This document shows, piece by piece, positions 6,854 to 15,247 of a stretch of 33,171 bases of DNA (the stretch's first letter is position 1; every line of letters starts with the position of its first letter). The notes beneath the pieces were generated by a model. It did no database searches. It saw nothing but the letters and a program-made list of their open reading frames with translations, and was not told the origin of the DNA. This stretch comes from Acetobacteraceae bacterium. GTDB lineage: Bacteria > Pseudomonadota > Alphaproteobacteria > Acetobacterales > Acetobacteraceae. The DNA is taken from NCBI GenBank assembly GCA_027311485.1, contig DAICYU010000002.1:1-33171 (forward strand), read 5' to 3'. Made by a program: the position numbers and the translations under genes.

Positions 6854-8410
6854 GTGGATACGTACGTTATGGCGGAACCATGCCCGGGCCAGCCCCGTCA
6901 GGCCGCGACGATGTCCGCCAGGGGCACCCGCGCCGATCCGGTTCCGGTCATCGCCGGCTGCCTGGCATTCGCCCTCGTGCTGTTCCTGCCGCCAATCCTG
7001 AACGACGGCGATACACTCTGGCAGATCAGCACCGGCGCCTGGATCCTGGATCATCGCGCGATCCCGGTCACCGATCCGTTCTCCTTCACCGCGGGGCATG
7101 TACGCTGGTTCGCGCATGAGTGGCTCGCTGAAACCCTGATGGCGCTGGCATTCCGCGCGGGCGGCATGCCGGGCGTCATGGTGCTGACCGCTGCGGCGGT
7201 CGGCGCGACAACGGGCCTACTGCTGCGCCATTTGCGGCAGTTCCTGCCAGGGCCTTATGCCCTGGCCGCGCTGGCGGTCGCGCTGTGCAATGCGGCCCCC
7301 TCCATGCTCGCCCGCCCGCATCTGCTGGCCTGGCCCTGCCTGGTGCTGTGGTGCGGCGGACTGGTGGCCGCACGCGCTAGGCGCACCGCACCTTCCGTCG
7401 CGCTGCTGCCGGTCATGCTGCTGTGGGTCAATCTGCATGGCAGCTTCATGCTGGGGCTGCTGCTGCCGGTCGCCTTCATGATCGAGGCCCTGTGCGACCC
7501 CGGCGTTGACCGCCGCCGCGTCTGCGCCGACTGGGCCGGCTTCATCGCCGCGGCCTGGATGGTGGCGCTGCTCAACCCCGATGGCCTCGCCGGCCTGCTG
7601 TTTCCGGTGCACATGCTGGGGCTGCACAGCCTGGCCTGGATCGGCGAATGGGAACCGGCCGACTTTTCCCACTTTTCGCCGCTGGAGGTAACGCTTCTGG
7701 GCGGTCTCGCGCTGGGCCTTTCAGGCAAGGCGAGGCTGCCGCCGGTCCGGCTGCTGCTGCTGCTGGGCCTGGTTCACGCGGCCCTGGCGCATGGGCGCAA
7801 CGAACAGCTTCTGGGTCTGGTCGGCGTGCTGGTCCTGGCGGAACCGCTGGGCGCCAGCCTTGCCCGTGATACGGCCCATGATGGGGCGTCCAGCGGGATG
7901 CCCACTGCAACACATGCTGGGACGCCTATGTCCAGCCGCACCGCCTGGCGCCGCCGGTCCGCCGCGATGCTGATCGCGCTGGCGGCCCTGACGCTGCGCA
8001 TGGCCGTGCCGTTGAGCCCCGCACGCACCGGCGCGACCTTCGCCGCCATGCTCACTTCCGTTCCCGCTTCCCTGCGGGACCGGCCTGTCCTGAACGCGTA
8101 TGGCCTTGGCGGGCTGCTGATCTTCAACGGTGTCCGCCCGTTCGTCGACAGCAGGGCCGATCTGTATGGCGATGCCTTCCTGGCCCGCTATCGTCGTATC
8201 ACGGCGCCCGATCGCGCTGAGCTGGCGCGCACCCTGTCGGCCTATGACATCGCCTGGACGATCTTCCCGTCAGGTCATGCGGTCGTTGCCGCCATGGATC
8301 AACAGCCCGGATGGAAGCGGCTGGTCGATGCGAACGGCATCGTCATCCACGTGCGGCAGGACTGGGGGCGGCAGGACAGGCTACCCGGCACTGCCGCACC
8401 GCCACCATGA
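6854..8410 (+). CDS. Polytopic membrane protein, probable GT-C-type glycosyltransferase
   Basis: A 518-residue protein with about ten membrane helices. The first outer loop carries NDGDTLWQIS (residues 50-59) and the HEW motif (88-90); later come NLHGSF and a soluble C-terminal part with LNAYGLGG and RPFVDSRADLYGD. This pattern is typical of a widespread uncharacterised family near GT-C mannosyl- and arabinosyltransferases, with an acidic pair in the first loop as catalytic candidate. Substrate unknown. The GTG start at 6854 is supported by AGAGG 6 nt upstream. It ends 33 nt before the convergent methyltransferase gene. Confidence 0.75.
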   Translation: MDTYVMAEPCPGQPRQAATMSARGTRADPVPVIAGCLAFALVLFLPPILNDGDTLWQISTGAWILDHRAIPVTDPFSFTAGHVRWFAHEWLAETLMALAFRAGGMPGVMVLTAAAVGATTGLLLRHLRQFLPGPYALAALAVALCNAAPSMLARPHLLAWPCLVLWCGGLVAARARRTAPSVALLPVMLLWVNLHGSFMLGLLLPVAFMIEALCDPGVDRRRVCADWAGFIAAAWMVALLNPDGLAGLLFPVHMLGLHSLAWIGEWEPADFSHFSPLEVTLLGGLALGLSGKARLPPVRLLLLLGLVHAALAHGRNEQLLGLVGVLVLAEPLGASLARDTAHDGASSGMPTATHAGTPMSSRTAWRRRSAAMLIALAALTLRMAVPLSPARTGATFAAMLTSVPASLRDRPVLNAYGLGGLLIFNGVRPFVDSRADLYGDAFLARYRRITAPDRAELARTLSAYDIAWTIFPSGHAVVAAMDQQPGWKRLVDANGIVIHVRQDWGRQDRLPGTAAPPP

Positions 8411-8443
8411 CCGGGCTCGGCGGCAGCCGGCCCGACGCGCGCC

Positions 8444-9154
8444 TTACGGCTTCCGCGCGGCGACAAAGGCCGTAAGGCCGGCGATCCGGTTGGACTGGCA
8501 CCAGGGCAGCTCCATGCGGCAGGCCAGCCAGAGCAGGTTGTTGACCAGCGGCGAATGGGTGCGCATCTGCGAGCGGGCAGGGGCTTTTGATGCCGGCGCG
8601 ACCAACAGGCGCTGCAGCACCGCCAGCGGCAGGACGGTGCCGTAGAAGTAACATCCGGTCGTCACCTCCAGCCCGGCCGCCGCACAGACAGCCTCGATCC
8701 CGGCCAGCGTGTAGCGGCGGTAGTGTTCCAGGAACACGTCATGCTCACTCCATAGCCAGTTGAAGGCGGGAACAGTGATGACGAACCGCGTGCCGGGGGC
8801 CGCCGGCGCGACGTAGGAGGACAGCAACGCGGCGTCATCCTCCACATGCTCCAATACATCCATCAGCAGCACCAGGTCGGCGATGGCGGAGGAGGTCGCA
8901 CGGCGGAAACGGATCGGCTTGCCAGAAATGGTTTCATCTGTATCGGCCAGGTATCCGGGATCGACGCAGGTCGCCGACCGGCAGTCCGTGTGCAGCAGCA
9001 ACTGCCGCGCGAAAAAGCCGCTGCCGGCGCCAACGTCGAGAATCCGGTTCGCCGGCTTGTCCGCAACCAGTTTCAGCAATGTGGCGAGCTTGGCCCTGTA
9101 GTACCAATGCCCATCGGCCGCATCCCCAAGAAGCGTCGCCTCCTTCAGGTCCAT
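8444..9154 (-). CDS. Class I SAM-dependent methyltransferase
   Basis: A 236-residue Rossmann-fold methyltransferase: motif I ILDVGAGSGFF (about residues 38-48) binds S-adenosylmethionine, and LVLLMDVLEHVEDD is the motif after the third strand typical of Methyltransf_11/23 enzymes. The segment with EHYRRYT is common in methyltransferases of polysaccharide and polyprenyl-linked glycan clusters. The start at 9154 (MDLKEATLLGD) fits the family better than the ATG at 9205. No signal peptide; it acts in the cytoplasm, probably on a lipid-linked sugar or small molecule. Its neighbours are membrane glycan genes. Confidence 0.85.
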   Translation of the reverse strand: MDLKEATLLGDAADGHWYYRAKLATLLKLVADKPANRILDVGAGSGFFARQLLLHTDCRSATCVDPGYLADTDETISGKPIRFRRATSSAIADLVLLMDVLEHVEDDAALLSSYVAPAAPGTRFVITVPAFNWLWSEHDVFLEHYRRYTLAGIEAVCAAAGLEVTTGCYFYGTVLPLAVLQRLLVAPASKAPARSQMRTHSPLVNNLLWLACRMELPWCQSNRIAGLTAFVAARKP

Positions 9155-9281
9155 GCGGCACCCGTCGATACCGCCCGCCGCCGCTCGATCCAGCACACAC
9201 CCCATGCATTCCGGCCACGCGCACGCTCGGCCGGACCTTTATTCTTCCTGTTGTGGACTGCCATTTTTTGGATTCCGGTAA

Positions 9282-9302
9282 AACAACGCATGGCGCGTTG
9301 TT
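9282..9302 (-). terminator. Possible rho-independent terminator
   Basis: An 8-bp perfect inverted repeat (AACAACGC/GCGTTGTT) around a 5-nt loop; read on the minus strand it runs straight into TTTT. It lies about 110 nt beyond the stop of the small membrane protein gene at 9416-9856. The stem is weak in GC. Confidence 0.35.
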
Positions 9303-9415
9303 GTTATGCCGGGATGTTATCCAACAAGGTGATGGGGTATAATAAAAAACCGTAATAGTTATTGTATTATCACGATGGATTGAAACGGCGGATTGAGTTC
9401 CACCCGGCCCGGCCA

Positions 9416-9856
9416 TCAGCCGCTGAAGGCGGCCTGGTACAGGCAGACGGCCGCCGCACCGGCGCCTGCAAAAAACGCGAAGATCAGGGAGGCTACGACG
9501 GCAATAAGATCAACGATCGAATTCAGGAACGGATTGCCTTCCACGCCGAGGAAGGTCCCCAGCAGACTTGCCAGCCAGGAAATATCGCTGAAGGCCAGAG
9601 TGAAAGCGGTGTAGGAAACCTCCTGATACGGCACGTGCATTGTCAAGGCGGAATGGCCGCCGTAAAGCATCGATAACACCATGGCTATGGCGCCCGGGGC
9701 GCCAAGTGCGAAGCCGGCACCGCGCTGAATTCCGAACCCGAAACCGGCTGCCTGGCGGCGTTTTTTCCGGGTGACAATGGGCGCAGGCTCGTCGGAGCCA
9801 TAATGGCCGCCGTAACGCGCGTCATTGTAGGTTCTTTTATCAAGCCGGAGGTTCAT
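9416..9856 (-). CDS. Small membrane protein of unknown function
   Basis: A 146-residue protein: a polar N-terminus with a basic patch (RKKRR at 30-34), then three hydrophobic segments (about residues 47-66, 88-105 and 112-142). No family recognised. The ATG at 9856 has AGGAA about 10 nt upstream; an upstream in-frame ATG at 10006 would add 50 Arg/Ser-rich residues and is not favoured. The positive-inside rule places the basic N-terminus in the cytoplasm. It lies between the methyltransferase and GT87 genes and is divergent from the latter. Confidence 0.65.
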   Translation of the reverse strand: MNLRLDKRTYNDARYGGHYGSDEPAPIVTRKKRRQAAGFGFGIQRGAGFALGAPGAIAMVLSMLYGGHSALTMHVPYQEVSYTAFTLAFSDISWLASLLGTFLGVEGNPFLNSIVDLIAVVASLIFAFFAGAGAAAVCLYQAAFSG

Positions 9857-10299
9857 TGCGGGCTGTTCCTGGCAAAACCATGATCTGGCGCGCCGCCTCG
9901 GCATGGGCAGGCGGACAATGCAGTCGTCGGATCGTCCTTTCTGACGGGACATGTCTCTATTACTATAAGATCCGGCCCGCCAGACCGTCAAAAGAACGCG
10001 AGACAAACGCCGTATTCATCACGTGATAATACAAAGCAATATAACGCGTTTTTGTACGCAGGGCATTCACTGAAATGTTGCGCTTCATACAAATCAGTTA
10101 TTATGACGTTTTCGCATCATAAACCCGTACGCTTATCGCCTGCGATCATGTCGATGTGATGTCGATTGCCGCGTAGAGGCCCGGGAATACAGGCCTTCAT
10201 CCAGGGCTTTTCGCAGCTTGGGCTGCCGAGCATGGATGGCGGATCAGGGACTGCCATGACTCCGAGAGATCATTACATATCATCAGGAACGCCCGCACC
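9857..10299. other. AT-rich divergent intergenic region
   Basis: About 440 bases between two divergent genes; 10007-10140 is clearly poorer in GC than its surroundings. It probably contains both promoters, but no hexamer pair was good enough to name. No small gene seen. Confidence 0.4.
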
Positions 10300-11568
10300 A
10301 TGATCCAGCCCAACCGGACATATTTTCGCTGGATAAGCGCCCCGCTTTTCCTGTCGCACGCCGCCTGGCTGAACCGCGGCCGCATCATCGGGTGGGGCGG
10401 CGTGCTGCTGATGCTTCAGGTCCTGTTCCTCGGCTTTCTCGTGCTGTGGTACCATGATGTATTCGGTCCGGTAAATCCGCCGGTCGCCAGCGATTTCGTC
10501 AGCTTCTATGCGGCCGGCAAGCTTGCCCTGGCTGGCACGCCGGCGCTGGCCTACGACCAGGCCGCGCATGCCGCCGCCGAAATCGCGGTGTCCGGGCCGG
10601 GCATTCTGTACCAGTTCTTTTTCTATCCGCCGGTTTATTTGCTGTTGTGCGCGCCCCTGGCGCTGCTGCCGTACCTCGTCGCGTTCGTGGTGTTCCAGGC
10701 GGCGACGCTGGCCGGCTGGCTGCTGCTGATGCACCGCATCCTGCGGGAACGTGGCTGGACCTGGTGCATCCCCGTGCTGGCCTATCCGGCTGTGTTCTGG
10801 ACGTTGGGGCAGGGGCAGAATTCCTTCCTGACCGCGACATTGCTCGGCGCGATGACGCTGCTGATCGACGAGCGGCCGGTGCTGGCCGGCATGCTGGTGG
10901 GCATGGTCTGCTACAAGCCGCATCTGGCGCTGCTGGTGCCGGTCGCGCTGGCCGCGAGCGGCCGTTGGCGGGCGTTCGCCGCCGCCGCGGTGACTGTGAC
11001 GGTCCTGGTGGGCCTGTCGGCCGTGCTGTTCGGCACCGAAACCTGGCATGCCTATCTGGAGGCGTTTTCCGGATCGCAGTCGGTTTACGAAACCGGCCGG
11101 ATCGACTTCAACGCCTTCGTGACACCGTACGGCGCGGTGCGCGTCCTGGGCTACGGGGCAGGGGCGGCGCAGGCGATGCAGGCCCTTGTCACCGTGTTGA
11201 CGGCCATCACGGTCGGCTGGATCTGGCGCCGCGATCCGGGTCCGGCGGAGCGCTCCGCCGCGCTGATCGCCGGCATCCTGCTGAGCGTTCCGCTGGCCCT
11301 GGTTTACGACCTGCTGCTGCTGACCGTGGCAATTGCCTGGCTGGTCCGCGCCGGACGTGCCGCTGGCTTCCTGCCCTGGGAGAAGTTTGCGCTGTTCTGC
11401 TGCTATGTGGTCCCGCTGGTATCACGCCATCTGGGGCGGGAGGCGCATATTCCGGTTGCACCATTGGCCTGTGCCGCCCTGCTGATGTTCTGCCTGGTGC
11501 GCACCCTGCGGAAGGTACCGCGGCGCACGCCGGCCAGTGGGCTGCTGCCCCAATATTCCCGGGCATGA
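10300..11568 (+). CDS. GT87-family (DUF2029) polyprenyl-phosphate-dependent mannosyltransferase-like protein
   Basis: A 422-residue polytopic membrane protein with GT87/DUF2029 marks: SDFVSFYAAGKLALAG (residues 64-79) holding the catalytic-type Asp65 in the first outer loop, FFFYPPVYLLL (107-117), and GQGQNSFL in the fourth helix region. Characterised members (for example mycobacterial PimE) transfer mannose from polyprenyl-phosphate-mannose outside the membrane; donor and acceptor here are unknown. AGGAA lies 10 nt before the ATG. It is monocistronic, followed by a 350-bp intergenic repeat region. Confidence 0.88.
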   Translation: MIQPNRTYFRWISAPLFLSHAAWLNRGRIIGWGGVLLMLQVLFLGFLVLWYHDVFGPVNPPVASDFVSFYAAGKLALAGTPALAYDQAAHAAAEIAVSGPGILYQFFFYPPVYLLLCAPLALLPYLVAFVVFQAATLAGWLLLMHRILRERGWTWCIPVLAYPAVFWTLGQGQNSFLTATLLGAMTLLIDERPVLAGMLVGMVCYKPHLALLVPVALAASGRWRAFAAAAVTVTVLVGLSAVLFGTETWHAYLEAFSGSQSVYETGRIDFNAFVTPYGAVRVLGYGAGAAQAMQALVTVLTAITVGWIWRRDPGPAERSAALIAGILLSVPLALVYDLLLLTVAIAWLVRAGRAAGFLPWEKFALFCCYVVPLVSRHLGREAHIPVAPLACAALLMFCLVRTLRKVPRRTPASGLLPQYSRA

Positions 11569-11919
11569 TATGGGATTGAACACAATCCTGCCGCCACAGT
11601 GACGTTTCGGCGCATCATTGGCCAAGGCCAGACCAATTAAAGGCACCAGTCACGCGCCCGTCTGCTGCCGGGACCGCGCTTCACCCGGGTGGGCTGCTCA
11701 GCCGCCGGGGGCCCGGTCCAGAGCGCTTTCGGTTTGACCGTAGACGGTCAGTCTTCGGGCGGTTGGCATGATCGCATGATTGACGCCCCGTCGGCATTCC
11801 GCCTGGGCCTGTATGATATTATATCGATATGGTTCTGGTCATGAATGGCCATTGTGCCGGAAATCTTCGGCTGATCGCGCGATTCAGACCTGCGGCGATT
11901 CGCCTTCGGTCATCGCGCT
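11569..11919. other. Intergenic region with a dispersed repeat
   Basis: Between convergent genes. It holds the repeat at 11735-11815 and no credible gene. No classic terminator with T-run was identified. Confidence 0.45.
11735..11815 (+). repeat. Dispersed intergenic repeat, copy A
   Basis: A small hairpin (TGACCG, TAGA, CGGTCA at 11735-11750) is followed after 20 nt by ATCGCATGATT and a further stretch (to about 11815) that resembles 33118-33165, where ATCGCATGATT also follows a palindrome ending in the same TGACC core. Roughly two thirds of positions agree over 46 bases. It looks like a diverged member of a chromosomal-type intergenic repeat family. Confidence 0.5.
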
Positions 11920-12993
11920 CTAACCGGATGCCGCGCTGCTCTGCAGCCGAGCGGTGTGGGCTTGCGCGGGTAGTTTGCCCTGCTTGATGGTTTCCGCGTC
12001 GAGCGGCACATCGCGAATAACTTCGCCAGGCCGACCCAGCGGGGCGGATGTCGTGCCATCCACGATAATTTCCGTAAGCCCGGCATTCCCGGTGGAGAAC
12101 AACAATCCTGGTGCATTCGGCACGGCCCAGGTTTCGCCGGGATGCAGCTCGCGGCTCAGCCATGTCTGGCCGCTCTGGTTGCGCACGCGCATCCAGACCG
12201 TGTCGCGCGCGCGCAGCACGATGCGGTGCTCGCCCGTATTCCAGGCCGCTTGCGTGGCGGCAACCTGCACCCGCGGGGCAGTCGCCGACGTGGTCGCCAG
12301 CTTCGGCGATGACGGCACGTTTGCCTGCGCCGCGAGCCGCCGATCCTCGCCCTTCACCCGCCTGCGGGCGATCGTAAGCGCGGCCTCGACCTGCGGGGAA
12401 TCACCGGTATGCGCCAGGTCTTCCAGCATCGGCAGCGCCGCATCGGCGCCGCCGTTCAGCAGCAGCGCCAGGGCCAGGTTGCTGCGGGCGGGCACGTCCT
12501 GCGGGCGCAGCGCGAGCGCCTTGCGGAACGCCTCGGTCGCGTCTGTCAGGTCACCCTGTTCAGCCAGTACGACGCCCCTGCCGTTCAGCGCTTCCGGGCT
12601 GTTGGGATGTTGTTCGGCAATCTTCTGGTAGATGTCCAGGGCGTCGGCGAGGCGGCCTGCCCGGACGGCCAGGCGCCCCACTTCAAGCCCCATGGCCATG
12701 TCGTTGGGGTGCAGGGCGAAGGCCAGCTTCGCCTCGGTGATGCCTTCATCAACCTGTCCGGCCGCGACCAGCCCGCTGGCATGGGTCAACGGATCGGTCG
12801 CCGGGGCTGACTGGCCGGCGTCCTGGCCGCCTGCCGTGGCGCCGCCGCCCTGCATCGCCTGGGCAAGCTGGGCGCGGACGTTGTCGGTGATCAGCGGTGT
12901 GCCGGAGGAGGATGCACAGCCCGCCAGGGCAACCACCAGGGCAACCGACATGATCTGCAACGGATATGTACGGGAATCCTGGCCCCTGGACAT
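11920..12993 (-). CDS. TPR lipoprotein with RodZ-like C-terminal domain (TadD-like)
   Basis: A 357-residue secreted lipoprotein: signal peptide with lipobox LAGC (Cys26), a Gly/Gln linker, tetratricopeptide repeats at about residues 65-215 (the hallmark AL..HPN, EALNGRGVVLAEQGD and AF.KAL.L.P.. segments), then a C-terminal beta domain (about 245-335) matching DUF4115, the C-terminal domain of RodZ. TPR lipoproteins of the TadD family act as pilotins for the Tad secretin. The tad operon here lacks tadD, so this gene is the obvious candidate, although 8 kb away. AGGA lies 6 nt before the ATG at 12993; a TTG at 13008 is less likely. The TadD-DUF4115 combination is unusual. Confidence 0.8.
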   Translation of the reverse strand: MSRGQDSRTYPLQIMSVALVVALAGCASSSGTPLITDNVRAQLAQAMQGGGATAGGQDAGQSAPATDPLTHASGLVAAGQVDEGITEAKLAFALHPNDMAMGLEVGRLAVRAGRLADALDIYQKIAEQHPNSPEALNGRGVVLAEQGDLTDATEAFRKALALRPQDVPARSNLALALLLNGGADAALPMLEDLAHTGDSPQVEAALTIARRRVKGEDRRLAAQANVPSSPKLATTSATAPRVQVAATQAAWNTGEHRIVLRARDTVWMRVRNQSGQTWLSRELHPGETWAVPNAPGLLFSTGNAGLTEIIVDGTTSAPLGRPGEVIRDVPLDAETIKQGKLPAQAHTARLQSSAASG

Positions 12994-13422
12994 GGGATAT
13001 CCTGACAAAGTTGGTTACGACAGGACGTATCATTATCACAATAGGAACGGATTCATACAGAATACAGACGGCCTTGCCCGGTCCTCACGATTATTTGGGG
13101 CGACTCTCCCGGGGTGGATGAATGTCCGGCCTGAAACAAGACGGCATCCGACACCAAAATGGACATGCGCCCCTTCCTCTGCCTGAGGACAAAGGATCAT
13201 GCCGTTTCTTCGCAGGCCGGAAATTTCATGGTCAATATTTCGTGTGTATGCGGTGATGAGCCGGCTTTTCTATGCCACGTGGATGACATTGCCGATATGA
13301 TCCGATCTGCGCATGCAGCCCAGGCCGGATGCGATCCTGTCCGTTGTACTGGCGATGAATGCATCGACATTGAATGTACTGGTACCGAACCGTCATGGGC
13401 CGGTCATGCGCATGAATGCACG
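12994..13422. other. Divergent intergenic region, coding status of the right half uncertain
   Basis: About 430 bases. The part 13000-13080 is AT-rich and probably carries the promoter of the TPR lipoprotein. From 13159 an open frame continues in phase into the DUF6311 gene, but its translation is Cys/His-rich, not membrane-like and lacks a ribosome site, so it is treated as non-coding. Confidence 0.4.
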
Positions 13423-15192
13423 ATGGCTCCTGCGGAAGCCGGCCGGCCGATGAGACCGCTTCTCCTGATCACGCGCTTCCTGGAACGGGACCGGAGCCCT
13501 GCATGGCTGGTCACCTGCGGCATGGCGCTGGCGGCAGGCTATGTCTGCGTCACGTTCGGCATGGCGTTCCTTCTGGGCACAGGCCCGTTCTGGGCCAACC
13601 CGCGCGGCCCGTGGCTGATGGACCCCAACGACAGCATCGACAGCGTCGACGTCCTGGTCATGCGGGTGGCCTACCAGGCCTTCGTGCACGCACCCTGGGG
13701 CCTGCCCCTGTTCTACGTGCCGGGCCTGGGTGCGCCGGCGGGCACCAGTGTGGCGTTGCTGGACGTCCTGCCCCTGGTCGCCCTGCCCGGCAAGGCCCTG
13801 ACATGGGTAACCGGGGCATGGTCAACCGGAGCAGGCGCAACCGGGCCGATGCTGAATCCCTACGGCATCTGGGTCGCGGCCTGCTTCATCCTGGCGGCGC
13901 TGTTCGCCGTCCTCCTGCTCATGGCCCTGGGGCAGAAATCCTTGCTGGCGGCCATCGCCGCGAGCCTGCTGGCCATCTCGATGCCCGCCTTGCTCTACCG
14001 CTTCGGCCACATCGCCCTGCTGGGCCAGTTCATCCTGATCGCCGCCCTGTGGCGCTACGTGCGCGACCTGCCTGCGCGCGAGGCAGGGCGCCGCTCGGCC
14101 TGGTGGGTCGGCCTGCTCTGCACGGCGGCCCTGATCCATCCCTACCTGCTCGCCATGGCCGGCGCGATCTATGCCGCGGCGGTGCTGCGCCGCTGTGATG
14201 CCGAGCGCCCGGGCTGGCGCGGTGTGTGGCGGGAGCCTGTGACGATCGCGGGCTGCATTGCGGCCGTGCTGGTGGCTTGCGGCTATGTCGGCAAGGGCAC
14301 CGGCACATCGGCGTCCGCCGACGGCTTCGGCTATTTTTCCATGAACCTGTTGTCGCCGTTCTGGCCACAGCGAAGCGGCCTGTTCCCGGGCTTCCACGAT
14401 CTGCTGGCAGGGCGGGCAGGGCAGTATGAGGGGTTCAACTACCTGGGGGCAGGCGTGCTGCTGCTGGTCGCCGTGGCGGTCGCGGCATCCTGGCGATCCC
14501 TGCCGGACCTGCTGCACCGGCATCTGATTCTGCTTGTTACATTCGTCTATCTGACGTTGTTCGCGGTCTCGAACATTGTCTATGGCGGCACGCACCTGCT
14601 GCTTTACCTGCCGCTGCCCGATGCAGTGCAGTTCCTGGCGGGCATCTTCCGCTCCTCCGGCCGCATGTTCTGGCCCTGCGGCTATGCCATTGCCCTGTTC
14701 AGCCTGGCGCTTGCGCTGCGCCACCTGCCGTTCGGCTGGAAAACGGCGGTCGTGCTGGGCTGTTGTGCGTTGCAGGTGATCGATGCCAATCCGCTGCGCG
14801 CGCGCATGACCCAGCTGGCGCACCGGCAAGCGCCGCTGCAGCTCGATCACGCCGCATGGGCGGCACGGATGCGCCAGGCGGACCAGATCCTTGTAACGCC
14901 GCCCTTTGGCTGTGGCCGGCTTGCCCTGGATGCCGTGCAGTTGGAGCTGCAGCAGGTTGCCATAACCACGGGGCGGCCCATCAACACGGTGTATAATTCC
15001 CGGTTGCGGGATGACTGTGCCGCCAGCGTGCGGGCCGCGATGCAGGGGCCGTGGGATGCGCACACGCTGTACGTGTTCCTGCAGGCGAACGGGATCGAGA
15101 GTACGCCGCCGGACTGGCGCCCGCCCGGGCTGGCCTGCACGCTGTTCGGCCATGGCGTCTGGTGCCTTGGCCGTCAGGACGACGCCGAATAG
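13423..15192 (+). CDS. DUF6311 polytopic membrane protein (second paralogue)
   Basis: A 589-residue membrane protein with about eleven helices, paralogous to the gene at 4952-6592: both have YxSMNLLSP.xPQxSGLF followed by GQYEGFNYLGAG or YQYEGFNYLGAG, and a HPYL helix. The first outer loop is acidic (MDPNDSIDSVD), as in GT-C enzymes. The likely role is transfer of a sugar from a polyprenyl carrier on the outer face of the inner membrane, by analogy only. The start is uncertain: ATG at 13423, ATG at 13450 and a longer frame from 13159 are in phase; none has a strong ribosome site, and the first helix begins about 20 residues after 13450. Confidence 0.8.
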   Translation: MAPAEAGRPMRPLLLITRFLERDRSPAWLVTCGMALAAGYVCVTFGMAFLLGTGPFWANPRGPWLMDPNDSIDSVDVLVMRVAYQAFVHAPWGLPLFYVPGLGAPAGTSVALLDVLPLVALPGKALTWVTGAWSTGAGATGPMLNPYGIWVAACFILAALFAVLLLMALGQKSLLAAIAASLLAISMPALLYRFGHIALLGQFILIAALWRYVRDLPAREAGRRSAWWVGLLCTAALIHPYLLAMAGAIYAAAVLRRCDAERPGWRGVWREPVTIAGCIAAVLVACGYVGKGTGTSASADGFGYFSMNLLSPFWPQRSGLFPGFHDLLAGRAGQYEGFNYLGAGVLLLVAVAVAASWRSLPDLLHRHLILLVTFVYLTLFAVSNIVYGGTHLLLYLPLPDAVQFLAGIFRSSGRMFWPCGYAIALFSLALALRHLPFGWKTAVVLGCCALQVIDANPLRARMTQLAHRQAPLQLDHAAWAARMRQADQILVTPPFGCGRLALDAVQLELQQVAITTGRPINTVYNSRLRDDCAASVRAAMQGPWDAHTLYVFLQANGIESTPPDWRPPGLACTLFGHGVWCLGRQDDAE

Positions 15193-15247
15193 GTCAGGCG
15201 GCCCGAAAACAGGTTCGGCGCAGAACGAGGCCGGCCCGTCGCCCGGG

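Noticed and set aside
13159..13422. In-frame N-terminal extension of the second DUF6311 protein
   Set aside because: Cys/His-rich, not membrane-like, absent from the paralogue, and without a ribosome site.
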